Source of the DNA: Mitsuaria sp. PDC51 | GTDB taxonomy: Bacteria; Pseudomonadota; Gammaproteobacteria; Burkholderiales; Burkholderiaceae_C | Assembly: GCF_900113225.1 (NCBI RefSeq) | Contig: NZ_FOZE01000001.1 | Span: 558,001 to 622,000 of the forward strand | Direction: 5' to 3' | Length of the DNA stretch: 64,000 nucleotides | Shown here: piece after piece, positions 50,148-59,665 of the stretch | Numbering within the stretch: position 1 is the stretch's first letter | How the letters are laid out: every line of letters starts with the position of its first letter | The notes under the pieces: model-generated | The model's database searches: none | Told to the model about the DNA's origin: nothing | The model's input: the letters and a program-made list of their open reading frames with translations, nothing else | Made by a program: the position numbers and the translations under genes

Positions 50148-52061
50148 ATGAAACTCGCAATGACGCTGCCCCGCATTCCGCTGCCGACGCTGCCCAGGCT
50201 GTCCTGGTCGCCGCGCGGCGCCATGGCGTCCTGGCTGGTGGTCGGCAACCTGCTGGTGGTCGTCGCGCTGGTCGGGATGACGGCGCTGAGCCTCTGGAGC
50301 CACCGCGCGACCGAGACCGACCGCGCCCGCGACGTGGTCGAGAACCTGGCGCAGAACATGGCCGTGGAGATCAACGCCGAGCTGCGCAACACCGACAACG
50401 CGCTGGCCACGATCGCGCTGCGCTACCGCAGCGCGCGCCAGTCGCCGGACCAGGCGGCGATGGTCGCCAAGCTGCTGCAGGAGCAGCGCGGCCTGCTGCC
50501 GCAGGTCACCGCGCTGCGCATCGCCGACATCCACGGCACCGTCACCACCGGCCTGATGCCCGGCGAGCGGCCCTTCAACGTGGGCGATCGTGCCTATTTC
50601 TCGCAGGCCCGCACGACCGACGCGATGGTCATCTCCGAGCCGCTGAACAGCCGCGCCCAGAACCACTGGTGCATCATCCTGGCCCGCCGCCTGATCGACC
50701 ACGACGGCAACTTCGACGGCATCGTGTACGCCGTCGTCACCGCCAAGCACTTCGTCGACCGCTTCAGCGGCGTGGCCCTGGGCCCGTCCGGCGCGGTGTC
50801 GCTGCGCTCGGAGGCGATGAACCTGGTGGCGCGCTACTCCGCCAGCGAACCCAACTCGACCAAGGGCTTCGGCACCCGGTCGCTGTCGGAGCAGGCGCAG
50901 CGCTCGCTCGAGCAGAACCCCGAACGCGGCGTCTACATCACGCCGACGGCGATCGACCAGGTCGACCGCATCACCGCCTACCGCAAGGTGCCGGGGTATT
51001 CGATGACGCTGTTCACCGGCATGAGCAGCGACTACTTCCTGGCGGGCTGGCGCACCCAGGTCGTGCGGCAATCGCTGCTGGCGGCGCTGGTGGCGCTGGC
51101 GCTGGCCGCCGCCTCGGGGCTGATCCACCGCATCCACCGCGGCGAGCGCCGCTCGCGGGAGGCGCTGGCGAAGCTGGCGCGCGAGCAGGACGCGATGCTG
51201 CAGAACGACCTGATCGGCATGGTGCGCGTGCGCGACGGCCACGCCGTCTGGAGCAACCCGGCGCTGGAGCGCATGTTCGGCTACGGCCCCGGCGAGATGG
51301 TCGGCCAGGCTGCCATCCGGCTGTTCCTCAGCCCGCAGGAGCATGCCCGCGTGCGCGACACCGCGCTGGCGACGATGCGGGCCGGCGGCCGCTTCCAGAC
51401 GCAGCTGCGCATGCGCCGCCAGGACGGCAGCGAGTTCTGGGTGGACCTGCACGGCACCGTCGTCTCGGAGACCGAATCGATGTGGATGCTGGTGGACATC
51501 GACGGCCTCAAGCGCAGCGAGGAGCAGGCCCAGCACCTGGCGCTGCGCGACGTGCTGACCGGCCTGCCCAACCGCCGCCTGTTCGAGGAGAAGGTCGGCG
51601 ACGCCATCCAGGGCGCGCGCCGCACCGGCCGCGGTTTCGCGGTCTGCTACCTGGACCTGGACGGCTTCAAGGCGATCAACGACCAGCACGGCCACGAGGC
51701 CGGCGACGAGGTGCTGATGGAGATCGGCCAGCGCCTGCAGACCCTGGTGCGCGGCAACGACGTGGTCGCCCGCCTGGGCGGCGATGAGTTCGCGATCCTG
51801 CTCTCGGGCATCGCGCGTCCGGAGGATGTCGAGCAGACGCTGCAGCGCTGCCTGTTCTCGATCCAGCGCCGCATCACGTTGGACTGCGGCGAGAAGGTTT
51901 CGGTCGGCGCCAGCATCGGCGCGGTGGTCGGCGGCGGCGGCGACAACTGCCGCGAGCTGCTCCACGCGGCCGACGAATCGATGTACGCGGTCAAGCGCAC
52001 CGGCAAGGGCCAGATCCAGATCGCCGGCCACGCGCATTCCGAATGGGCCGTGGCCGCATGA
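50148..52061 (+). CDS. Diguanylate cyclase with dCACHE-like sensor and PAS domain
   Basis: The 637-aa membrane protein makes cyclic di-GMP. Helix 1 (about residues 25-48) and helix 2 (about 300-325) enclose a periplasmic double-Cache-like sensor (VGDRAYFSQARTTDAMVIS, KVPGYSMTLFTG). A PAS domain follows (NDLIGMVRVRDGHAVWSNPA), then GGDEF with the intact active site RLGGDEFAILL (about residue 545) and an inhibitory RxxD site (RGND) five residues before it, so product inhibition is expected. The AGGGAGG site precedes the ATG. It forms an operon with the receiver gene. Confidence 0.93.
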   Translation: MKLAMTLPRIPLPTLPRLSWSPRGAMASWLVVGNLLVVVALVGMTALSLWSHRATETDRARDVVENLAQNMAVEINAELRNTDNALATIALRYRSARQSPDQAAMVAKLLQEQRGLLPQVTALRIADIHGTVTTGLMPGERPFNVGDRAYFSQARTTDAMVISEPLNSRAQNHWCIILARRLIDHDGNFDGIVYAVVTAKHFVDRFSGVALGPSGAVSLRSEAMNLVARYSASEPNSTKGFGTRSLSEQAQRSLEQNPERGVYITPTAIDQVDRITAYRKVPGYSMTLFTGMSSDYFLAGWRTQVVRQSLLAALVALALAAASGLIHRIHRGERRSREALAKLAREQDAMLQNDLIGMVRVRDGHAVWSNPALERMFGYGPGEMVGQAAIRLFLSPQEHARVRDTALATMRAGGRFQTQLRMRRQDGSEFWVDLHGTVVSETESMWMLVDIDGLKRSEEQAQHLALRDVLTGLPNRRLFEEKVGDAIQGARRTGRGFAVCYLDLDGFKAINDQHGHEAGDEVLMEIGQRLQTLVRGNDVVARLGGDEFAILLSGIARPEDVEQTLQRCLFSIQRRITLDCGEKVSVGASIGAVVGGGGDNCRELLHAADESMYAVKRTGKGQIQIAGHAHSEWAVAA

Positions 52062-52348
52062 GCCCCCGCGTCGCCCGCATCCCCGCACCGGTGCTGCGCG
52101 CCTGCCGGGCCGGTGCGTGCGGCGCGGCGCCGTCGGGCCTGCTGTGCCTGTCGCGCCGCCCGCGTTCCCCGCGCCAATCCGGCGGCGGGTCCCTCCGATG
52201 GGCGACAGGCGTGGCGGCCAACGCCACCTTGCGCTCAACTTCCGGGCAGGATCTGCCGATGTGGGGGGAAACACCCCCGGCGGGTGGTGGCTAGCCCACG
52301 CCCGCGGCCAGGGGGAATTCATCCAGTCTGTCCAGGAGGAGGGATCAC

Positions 52349-53905
52349 ATGAACATCGGCGCCTGGCGTCTGTCGACGCAATTGACCATGTCCTTCGTGC
52401 TGCTGGTGGCGCTGTGCGCGCTGGTCGGCGGCATGGGGCTGCTGCAGCTCAACCGGGTCCACGAGAACACGACCGAGATCGCGGAGGACTGGCTGCCCAG
52501 CATCCAGAGCATGGCCGCCATCCGGGTCAAGGCCAACCAGATCCGTCGCATGGAGCCGGACCATCTGCTCTCCGACGACCATCAGGAGCGCGCCCAGATC
52601 GAAGGCGCGATCGCCAACGCCCGCAAGGAGCTGGCCGCCGCGGAGCAGGCCTACCAGCCCTTCATCACCAACGACGAGGAGCGTCGGCTCTATGCCGAGG
52701 TGGTCGCCGCGCGCGACACCTATTTCAAGGCGCAGGAGAAGCTGCTGCACCTGTCGCGCGGCGAGAACTCCGACGCGGAGGCGCGGGCCTTCTTCCGCGC
52801 CGAGTCGCGCAGCAGCTTCAACGCCTGGGTGCGGGCGATCGAGCGCAGCGCCGACTACAACGCCGCCGGCAGCGAGCAGTCGCGCAAGGACGCGGAGGCG
52901 GACTACGCGGCCGGGCACGGCTGGAGCGTGTCGCTGACGCTGGTGTCGGTGCTGGTGGCCGTCGGCCTGGCGCTGCTGCTGCTGGGGCACGTCCGCCGCC
53001 TGCTGGGCGGCGATCCGGCCGAGGCGGCCCGGCTGGTGCGGCAGGTCGCCGAGGGCGACCTCAGCGGCGACATCCGCGTGCGTCCCGGTGACCAGCGCAG
53101 CCTGATCGCGGCGCTGCATGCGATGCAGCTGAGCCTGCGCCAGGTGGTGGGCGGCGTGCGCCAGGGCAGCGAGTCGGTGGCCAGCGCCAGCGCGCAGATC
53201 GCCATGGGCAACAGCGACTTGAGCCAGCGCACCGAGGAACAGGCCAGCGCGCTGGAGCAGACGGCGGCGACGATGACCGAGCTCGGCGAGACGGTGCAGC
53301 AGACCTCGGAGAACGCGCAGCAGGCGGACCGCCTGGCGCGCTCGGCCAGCGAGGTGGCGCAGCGCGGCGGTGCGGTGGTGGCGCGCTTCGTCGACACGAT
53401 GCGCGGCATCGACGAGAGCAGCCGCCGCATCGCCGACATCATCGGCACCATCGACGGGATCGCGTTCCAGACCAACATCCTGGCGCTCAACGCCGCCGTG
53501 GAGGCGGCCCGCGCCGGCGAGCACGGCAAGGGCTTCGCGGTGGTGGCGTCGGAGGTGCGCGCGCTGGCCGGCCGCAGCGCCGAGGCGGCCAAGGAGATCA
53601 AGACGCTGATCGGCACCAGCGTCGAGCGCGTCGAGCAGGGCTCCGGCCTGGTGGCCGAGGCGGGCGCGACGATGGAGGAGATCGTCTCGGCCATCGGGCG
53701 CGTCACCGACGTCGTCGGCGAGATCAGCAGCGCGACGCGCGAGCAGTCGCAGGGCGTCCACCAGGTCGGCGAGGCGGTCAGCCAGATGGACCAGGTGACG
53801 CAGCAGAACGCCGCGCTGGTGGAGGAATCCGCGGCTGCCGCCGAAAGCCTGCGGCAGCAGGCCGATGCGCTGGTGCAGTCGGTGGCGCGGTTCCGGCTGG
53901 GGTAA
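52349..53905 (+). CDS. Methyl-accepting chemotaxis protein
   Basis: The 518-aa chemoreceptor has a first helix ([19 protein letters not shown]), a four-helix-bundle periplasmic domain (about residues 35-190), a second helix ([18 protein letters not shown]), a HAMP-like segment and the cytoplasmic signalling domain with the highly conserved hairpin [20 protein letters not shown] (about residues 370-390). Adaptation helices carry Gln/Glu pairs. There is no C-terminal pentapeptide for CheR. The ligand is unknown. It stands alone downstream of the diguanylate cyclase gene. Confidence 0.95.
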   Translation: MNIGAWRLSTQLTMSFVLLVALCALVGGMGLLQLNRVHENTTEIAEDWLPSIQSMAAIRVKANQIRRMEPDHLLSDDHQERAQIEGAIANARKELAAAEQAYQPFITNDEERRLYAEVVAARDTYFKAQEKLLHLSRGENSDAEARAFFRAESRSSFNAWVRAIERSADYNAAGSEQSRKDAEADYAAGHGWSVSLTLVSVLVAVGLALLLLGHVRRLLGGDPAEAARLVRQVAEGDLSGDIRVRPGDQRSLIAALHAMQLSLRQVVGGVRQGSESVASASAQIAMGNSDLSQRTEEQASALEQTAATMTELGETVQQTSENAQQADRLARSASEVAQRGGAVVARFVDTMRGIDESSRRIADIIGTIDGIAFQTNILALNAAVEAARAGEHGKGFAVVASEVRALAGRSAEAAKEIKTLIGTSVERVEQGSGLVAEAGATMEEIVSAIGRVTDVVGEISSATREQSQGVHQVGEAVSQMDQVTQQNAALVEESAAAAESLRQQADALVQSVARFRLG

Positions 53906-53996
53906 GTCCGCCGCACGGACGGGGCCGCCCGCCCGTTGTGTGCCGAGGACGCTGAGGGCGCTGAAGGCGCTGAAGGCCGTCAGCGCGGCCCGTCGG

Positions 53997-55040
53997 TCAC
54001 GGCGCGGCGACGGTCACGACGACCTTGCCGAGGTGCCGTCCATCGAGCAGGTCGATCAGGCCCCGGGGCGCGAGCTCGAGCCCGTCGATGACGTGCTCGA
54101 GCGCCCGGACCTCGCCCGCCGCGATGGCGGCAAGCATCTCGCGCTGGAAGGCCTTGAAGCGCGACAGCCCGTCGCCGTAATGGTCCAGCACGATGAAGCC
54201 TTCCATGCGGACGCGCTTCTGCAGCAGCGTCGCGAGCAAGGCCGCCCGCCGGTCCGGCGCCGGGACCTCGTCCTTGCCCGCCTCGTTGTAATGCGCGATG
54301 AAGCCGCACACCGGCACGCGCGCACCGAGGTTGAGCAGCGGCAACACCGCGTCGAGCACCTCGCCGCCGACGCTCTCGAAGTAGACGTCGATGCCGGCGG
54401 GCGCGGCCTCGCGCAGACGCTCGGCGAAGCGCGGATCGCGCCGGTCGACCGCCGCGTCGAAGCCGAAGGTGTCCACCAGGTGCCGGACCTTTTCAGCGCC
54501 GCTGGCGATGCCGACGACGCGCGCGCCGGCCCGCCGCGCCAGCTGGCCGACCATCGCGCCGACCGCACCGGTCGCCGCGCCGACCACGACGGTCTCGCCG
54601 GGCCGGGGCCGGCCGATGTCCAACAGGCCGACCTGCGCGGTGAAGCCCGGCATGCCCGCCGCGCCCAGCGCCAGCGAGGGCCGGCTGATGTCGCCCAGCG
54701 GCACCAGGTCCTGGCCGTCCGACAGCGCGTAGTCCTGCCAGCCGCCGTTCGCCAGCACCAGCTCCCCGGCGCGCCAGTCCGGATGGCGCGACTCGACCAC
54801 GCGGCTGACGGTGCCGCCGACCAGCACTTCGCCCAGCCCGATCGGCGGCGCGTAGCCGGGGCCGACCTCCTCCATCAGGTTGCGCATGTACGGGTCGAGC
54901 GACAGGGACAGCGTGCGCAGCAGCACCTGTCCCGCGCCGGGGGCCGGCACGGGCACGGTCTCGAGGCGGAAGTCCTCCGGCACCGGGCGCCCGGCGGGGC
55001 GGGCGGCGAGCACGATGCGGCGGTTGACGGGCGTGGTCAT
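53997..55040 (-). CDS. NADP-dependent oxidoreductase (CurA-like MDR family)
   Basis: The 347-aa protein is a zinc-free medium-chain reductase like curcumin/leukotriene reductases: LSLDPYMRNLMEE, VVGAATGAVGAMVGQLARRAGARVVGIAS (NADP-binding GxGxxG-like loop) and IDVYFESVGGEVLDAVLPLL. It reduces alpha,beta-unsaturated carbonyls with NADPH. The start at 55040 matches family length. An MFS exporter gene lies 33 bases upstream on the same strand, and the AraC regulator is divergent to both, suggesting a detoxification unit. Confidence 0.92.
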   Translation of the reverse strand: MTTPVNRRIVLAARPAGRPVPEDFRLETVPVPAPGAGQVLLRTLSLSLDPYMRNLMEEVGPGYAPPIGLGEVLVGGTVSRVVESRHPDWRAGELVLANGGWQDYALSDGQDLVPLGDISRPSLALGAAGMPGFTAQVGLLDIGRPRPGETVVVGAATGAVGAMVGQLARRAGARVVGIASGAEKVRHLVDTFGFDAAVDRRDPRFAERLREAAPAGIDVYFESVGGEVLDAVLPLLNLGARVPVCGFIAHYNEAGKDEVPAPDRRAALLATLLQKRVRMEGFIVLDHYGDGLSRFKAFQREMLAAIAAGEVRALEHVIDGLELAPRGLIDLLDGRHLGKVVVTVAAP

Positions 55041-55073
55041 GCGGGATTCCTTCAAAAGGGGTGAGGACGTCGC

Positions 55074-56306
55074 TCAGGCGGCGGCGCGCGGGCCGTGGCG
55101 CAGCGTGAGCAGGGTGCCGAGCGTGATCGCGGCGGCGGCGAAGGTCGGTCCGCCGAGCGCGCCGATGTGGTCGACCAGCATGCCGCCGCCGATCGCGCCG
55201 CTGGCGATGGCGATCTGGAACGCGGCGACCAGCAGGCCGCCGGCGCCCTCGGCCTGGTCCGGCGCGGCCCGCACGATCCAGGTCTGGAAGCCCACCGGGA
55301 AGGCGCCGAAGGCGAAGCCCCACAGCACCACCGCCACCGCGGTCACCCAGGTCGACGATCCGGCCAGCAGCAGGCTGGCGGCGAGCACCACGATGAGGCT
55401 GCCGCCCGCGACGATCGCGCGCCGCTCGCTGCGCTCGGCCAGCAGGCCGCCGGCCAGGTTGCCGAAGAAGCCGCCGATGCCGTAGCCCAGCAGGATCGCG
55501 GTGATCGCGGACACCGGCAGGTGGGTCACGTTCTCCATCAGCGGCCGGATGTAGGTGAAGCCGGCGAAGTGGCCGGAGATCACCAGCAGCACCGCCAGCA
55601 GCGCCACCCGCACGCCGGGTCGCGTCAGCAGCTCGCCGAGCACGCGCAGGTCCGGGTTGTCCTTGGGCGGTAGCGCCGGCAGCGTCGCGACCTGCGTCAC
55701 CAGCGTCACCAGGCTGAGCGCGCTGGCGGCGACGAAGGCGCTGCGCCAGCCCCAGACCTCACCCATCCAGGCGCCCAGCGGCGCGGCGCAGACGGTCGCC
55801 ACCGAGACGCCGGCCAGGATCACCGACATCGCGCGGGCGAACAGGCGCTCGGGCACCAGCCGCATCGCCAGCGCCGCGGCCATCGACCAGAAGCCGCCCA
55901 GCGCCACGCCCAGGATCACCCGGGCGGCCAGCAGCACGCCCAGCGAGGACGCGGTCACCGCCAGCAGGTTGGACAGCACCAGCAGCAGCGTCAGCGCGAC
56001 CATGACCGCGCGCCGGTCGAAACGCCGCGTCAGCAGCGGGATGGACGGCGCCGCGACGGCGCCCACCAGCGCCGTGGCCGTGACCGTCTGGCCGGCCGCG
56101 CCGGCGCTGATGCCGAGGTCGGCGGCCATCGCCGTCAGGAGGCTCGCGGGCAGGAACTCGGCGGTGACCAGGCCGAAGACGCCCAGCGTCAGCGAGGCGA
56201 TGGCGCTCCAATGGGCGTGGCCGTCGTCGGGAAGGGCGGGTGAAGGGGCCGCCGCTGGAGAAACCGGCGAGCGGGCGTCGAGGCAGTCGGTGCAGTGGGA
56301 AGTCAC
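55074..56306 (-). CDS. MFS-family exporter
   Basis: The 410-aa protein has 12 predicted helices of the DHA1-type purine/arabinose exporter group (NepI/AraJ-like): LTLGVFGLVTAEFLPASLLTAMA opens helix 1, VILGVALGGFWSMAAALAMRLVP carries the helix-4 pattern, and WGFAFGAFPVGFQTWIVRAAP is typical of late helices. The substrate is unknown. It is followed by the CurA-like gene and divergent from an AraC gene 76 bases away, which probably controls both. Confidence 0.9.
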   Translation of the reverse strand: MTSHCTDCLDARSPVSPAAAPSPALPDDGHAHWSAIASLTLGVFGLVTAEFLPASLLTAMAADLGISAGAAGQTVTATALVGAVAAPSIPLLTRRFDRRAVMVALTLLLVLSNLLAVTASSLGVLLAARVILGVALGGFWSMAAALAMRLVPERLFARAMSVILAGVSVATVCAAPLGAWMGEVWGWRSAFVAASALSLVTLVTQVATLPALPPKDNPDLRVLGELLTRPGVRVALLAVLLVISGHFAGFTYIRPLMENVTHLPVSAITAILLGYGIGGFFGNLAGGLLAERSERRAIVAGGSLIVVLAASLLLAGSSTWVTAVAVVLWGFAFGAFPVGFQTWIVRAAPDQAEGAGGLLVAAFQIAIASGAIGGGMLVDHIGALGGPTFAAAAITLGTLLTLRHGPRAAA

Positions 56307-56382
56307 GGCGGAAGACAGGTCAGTGGCAATGGCTTTCAGCTTACGGATAGCATCCCGGCGTTTCCATGACGGAAGAGCCGAA

Positions 56383-57444
56383 ATGCTTGACGAATCCTCC
56401 AGCGTTGCCGCCGTCCGTGCCCCCCGTCATGCCCCGGTTCACGTTCCCGTGACCGGGCCGCTGCCGCCCACGCCGCTCAAGCCGGCCGACCTGCTGACGC
56501 AGATCCTGCTGGGCCTGCGACTGGAAGGCGTCGAGTACGGCCGCTGCCTGCTGCGCGCGCCCTGGGCCGTCGCCTTTCCGGCGCGGGCCGAGGCGCGTTT
56601 CCATTTCGTCGCGCGCGGCGGCTGCTGGCTGAAGACCGGCGGCAGCACCGAATGGGTGCGGCTCAATGCCGGTGACGCGGTGCTGCTGCCGCGCGGCAGC
56701 GCGCACGTGCTGGCGAGCGCGCCGGACCTGCCGACGGTGGAGATCGATTCGCTGTCGCGTCGCGCCGTCGCCGACGACATCTACCTGGTGGGCGCCGAGG
56801 CCGAGGCCGCCGCCAAGGCGATGCCGTCCGCCGAGCCGGTCGACGTGATGTTCTGCGGCGCGATGCGCTTCAACCTGGACCCGCTGCATCCGCTGCTGGC
56901 GATGATGCCGGACGCGATGCGCGCCAACGACCTGGCGCGCCGCGACCCGACCGTGCCCGCGCTGCTGGAGGCCATGGAGCGCGAGGTGGCGATGGACCGC
57001 ATCGGCGCCTGCGGCATCCTGGCGCGCATGGCCGACGTGCTGGCCGCCAGCATCATCCGCGCCTGGGTCGAGTGCGCCTGCAACGACGCCAGCGGCTGGA
57101 TCGCCGCGGTGCAGTGCCCCAGCATCGGCAAGGTCATCGCGGCCATCCATGCCGAGCCGGAGCGCGACTGGCGCGTGCCCGAGCTGGCCGGGCTGATGGG
57201 CGCCTCGCGCTCGCGCTTCGCCGAGGCCTTCACTCGCACCGTCGGCGAGAGCCCCGCCAAATACGTGGCCAAGGTCAAGATGTTCCAGGCGCGCCGCTGG
57301 ATCGCACAGGAAGGGATGCGCGTGGCGGTGGCGGCCGACCGGCTCGGCTACGACTCGGAAGCCTCCTTCAGCCGCGCCTTCAAGCGCATCGTCGGGCAGC
57401 CGCCCGGCGCGCTGCGGCGCAGCGCGGCGAGCGCCGCGACCTGA
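56383..57444 (+). CDS. AraC-family transcriptional regulator
   Basis: The 353-aa protein has an N-terminal cupin-like sensor domain (AEARFHFVARGGCWLKTGG, LNAGDAVLLPRGSAH) of the AraC_binding_2/cupin-6 group and a C-terminal double helix-turn-helix: VPELAGLMGASRSRFAEAFTR and then VAVAADRLGYDSEASFSRAFKR. It is divergent from the MFS-CurA pair, so it probably activates those genes on sensing a toxic or small organic compound. Start at 56383 is the only one giving the family-like N-terminus. Confidence 0.92.
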   Translation: MLDESSSVAAVRAPRHAPVHVPVTGPLPPTPLKPADLLTQILLGLRLEGVEYGRCLLRAPWAVAFPARAEARFHFVARGGCWLKTGGSTEWVRLNAGDAVLLPRGSAHVLASAPDLPTVEIDSLSRRAVADDIYLVGAEAEAAAKAMPSAEPVDVMFCGAMRFNLDPLHPLLAMMPDAMRANDLARRDPTVPALLEAMEREVAMDRIGACGILARMADVLAASIIRAWVECACNDASGWIAAVQCPSIGKVIAAIHAEPERDWRVPELAGLMGASRSRFAEAFTRTVGESPAKYVAKVKMFQARRWIAQEGMRVAVAADRLGYDSEASFSRAFKRIVGQPPGALRRSAASAAT

Positions 57445-57753
57445 TCGCCGCGATGTGAGGCCCGCGTGAAGCGCGGCCTGCATTTTCAAGCGCGTTTTTC
57501 AAGCGGTTGCAAAGACGGCCGCTCCGCGTTTTTGCGGGTCATCTCCCCCTTGTTTGCGGGGGCCGGAAGGCCGATGGCGACGAGGGCAGGACCCATTCTT
57601 GCTATGGACCCCTGCGAACCCGGGATGGAGGCCTCCAGACCCCCTGGAATGAGGCAGTTCCGTCATGGTGCAGGGCTACACTCGCCGCTCGCGAGCGCCC
57701 GCTGGCCGCCCTCGACAGGCCTGCGGGACAGACACAACAAACAAGGTCGAAAC
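57445..57753 (+). promoter_or_regulatory. Leader region of the eps operon with hairpins and a possible sigma-54 promoter
   Basis: The 309 bases before epsD hold several GC hairpins followed by short T runs: CCGC-GTTTTT-GCGG near 57520 and CCCCC-TTGTTTGC-GGGGG near 57550. AGGACCC-ATTC-TTGCT at 57588-57603 has the GG and GC of a sigma-54 promoter at the right 10-base spacing, though only the -12 half is a good match. Exosortase-linked polysaccharide operons often depend on sigma-54, which makes this worth noting. No gene seen. Confidence 0.4.
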
Positions 57754-58752
57754 ATGCATGTGAAGCGGACTCGGGTCCACGGTATTCCAGCGCGACGCGC
57801 CGCTCCGGTCGGCGCGTTTTTCACCGCCGTTCTTGCCGCAATCCTGCTCACCGCCTGCGGCGGCGGCAGCGGCGCGAAGGCCTCGCAGACCGCGGCCAAG
57901 GTGAACAAGGAAGAGATCACCGTCCACCAGATCAACTTCGTGCTGCAGCGCCAGCCCAACATCAAGCCCGAGCAGGTGGACGCGGCGTCGCGCCAGATCC
58001 TGGAGCGCCTGATCGACCAGGAACTGGCGGTGCAGAAGGCCCAGGACCTCAAGCTCGATCGCGATCCGCGGGTGGTGCAACAGATCGAAACCGCCAAGCG
58101 GGAGATCATCGCCAGGGCCTATGCTGACCATCTGGGCGAGACGGCGGCCAAGCCGACCGACCAGGAAATCAAGCAGTACTACAACGACAAGCCGGCACTT
58201 TTTGCCGAGCGTCGTATCTACAACTTGCAGGAAATCAACATCGAGGCGAAGCCGGATCAATTCGAATCGATCCGCGCCAAGCTGCAGGGTGCCAAGACCC
58301 TCCCCGACTTCCTCGAAGCGCTCAAGGCCGACAACTTCAAGTTCGTCGGCTCGCAGATGGTGCGCTCGGCCGAGCAGATCCCGCTCAACAACCTCGACGC
58401 CATCGCGCGCCTGAAGGACGGCCAGTTCATCATGAACGGCCATCCCAACGGCCTCACCGTGCTGTTCCTCGCCGGCTCGCAGCGCCAGCCCGCGACCGAG
58501 GCGCAGGCACGCGCGTCGATCGAGATGTTCCTGCTGAACCAGCGCCGTGCCGAGCTGGTCGCCAAGGACATCAAGTCCATGCGCGACAACGCCAAGATCG
58601 AATACGTCGGCAAGTTCGCCGAGGCCGCGGCCTCCGCGCCCGCCGGCACCCCGCCCGCGGCGGCCCCAGCGCCCGCCGTGTCCGACAGCCCCACCGGCGC
58701 CAGCGGCCCGGTGGACAACAACGAACTCGCCAAGGGCCTCGGCATCAAATGA
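57754..58752 (+). CDS. epsD: EpsD-family peptidyl-prolyl isomerase lipoprotein
   Basis: The 332-aa protein is the EpsD-type SurA-like periplasmic chaperone of exosortase-linked exopolysaccharide loci. It has a lipoprotein signal with lipobox LLTAC, a SurA N-domain (KVNKEEITVHQINFVLQRQP) and a degenerate PpiC rotamase region (FAERRIYNLQEINIEA). A Pro/Ala-rich tail follows. It probably helps assemble outer-membrane export components. It overlaps epsE by 4 bases and starts the operon. Confidence 0.88.
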   Translation: MHVKRTRVHGIPARRAAPVGAFFTAVLAAILLTACGGGSGAKASQTAAKVNKEEITVHQINFVLQRQPNIKPEQVDAASRQILERLIDQELAVQKAQDLKLDRDPRVVQQIETAKREIIARAYADHLGETAAKPTDQEIKQYYNDKPALFAERRIYNLQEINIEAKPDQFESIRAKLQGAKTLPDFLEALKADNFKFVGSQMVRSAEQIPLNNLDAIARLKDGQFIMNGHPNGLTVLFLAGSQRQPATEAQARASIEMFLLNQRRAELVAKDIKSMRDNAKIEYVGKFAEAAASAPAGTPPAAAPAPAVSDSPTGASGPVDNNELAKGLGIK

Positions 58753-59627
58753 TGAACACGCGTCGCTTCCCGATCCTCCCGCTCGTCTCGACGGCCATCT
58801 CGGCCGTGCTGGCGGTCTCGCTCGCCACCGGCGCCGTCGCCCAGACGCCCGCCCGTCCCGGCAACGCGCCGGCGCCGACCGGCCTGTCCACCGGCGCCGC
58901 CGCCGAATACCGCCTGGGATCGGGCGACGCGATCAAGATCAGCGTGTTCCAGAACCCGGACATGACGCTGGAGACGCGCGTGTCCGAGGCGGGCACGATC
59001 AGCTTCCCGCTGCTGGGCGTGGTGCGCATCGGCGGCCTGTCCGTCAGCGACGCCGAGAGCCGCATCGCCGAGGGCCTGCGCAAGGGCAACTTCGTCAAGC
59101 AGCCGCAGGTGACGATCCTGGTGCTCAAGGTCACCGGCAACCAGGCCAGCGTGCTGGGCCAGGTGAACCAGCCGGGGCGTTATCCGCTGGAAGTCGCCGA
59201 CACCCGCCTGACCGACCTGCTGGCCAACGCGCGCGGCGTCTCGCCCGCGGGCGGCGACCTGCTGGTGCTGACCGGCCAGCGCGGCGGCAAGCCCTTCCGT
59301 CTCGAGGTCGACCTGCCGACGCTGTTCGGCCCCAACGGCCGCGAGCAGGACGTGGTGGTGCTCAACGGCGACGTGCTGTGGGTCGAGCGCTTCCCGATGA
59401 TCTACATCTACGGCGAGGTCCAGAAGCCCGGCCAGATCCGCCTGGAGCGCGGCATGACGCTGCTGCAGGGCCTGGCCGCCGGCGGTGGCCTGACGCTGCG
59501 CGGCACCGACCGCGGCATCCGCGTGCACCGCAAGGATGCGTCGGGCAAGGTCCAGGAGATCAAGCCCGGCATGGACGAGCCGCTCAAGGACGGCGACGTG
59601 ATCTTCGTCCGCGAGAGCCTGTTCTGA
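58749..59627 (+). CDS. epsE: Polysaccharide export protein EpsE (Wza-like)
   Basis: The 292-aa outer-membrane or periplasmic export protein has a signal peptide (cleaved near AVAQ), the Poly_export domain (YRLGSGDAIKISVFQNPDMT) and SLBB repeats (QVNQPGRYPLEVADTRLTDLL, GEVQKPGQIRLERGMTLLQGL). Unlike Wza it has no lipobox Cys near the start, as is usual in EpsE. It would form the outer channel for the polymer whose length is controlled by EpsF/EpsG encoded next. Confidence 0.92.
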   Translation: MMNTRRFPILPLVSTAISAVLAVSLATGAVAQTPARPGNAPAPTGLSTGAAAEYRLGSGDAIKISVFQNPDMTLETRVSEAGTISFPLLGVVRIGGLSVSDAESRIAEGLRKGNFVKQPQVTILVLKVTGNQASVLGQVNQPGRYPLEVADTRLTDLLANARGVSPAGGDLLVLTGQRGGKPFRLEVDLPTLFGPNGREQDVVVLNGDVLWVERFPMIYIYGEVQKPGQIRLERGMTLLQGLAAGGGLTLRGTDRGIRVHRKDASGKVQEIKPGMDEPLKDGDVIFVRESLF

Positions 59628-59665
59628 CGCAGTAACCCCGGGCACCCGTCCCGGTGAAGGAGTGC

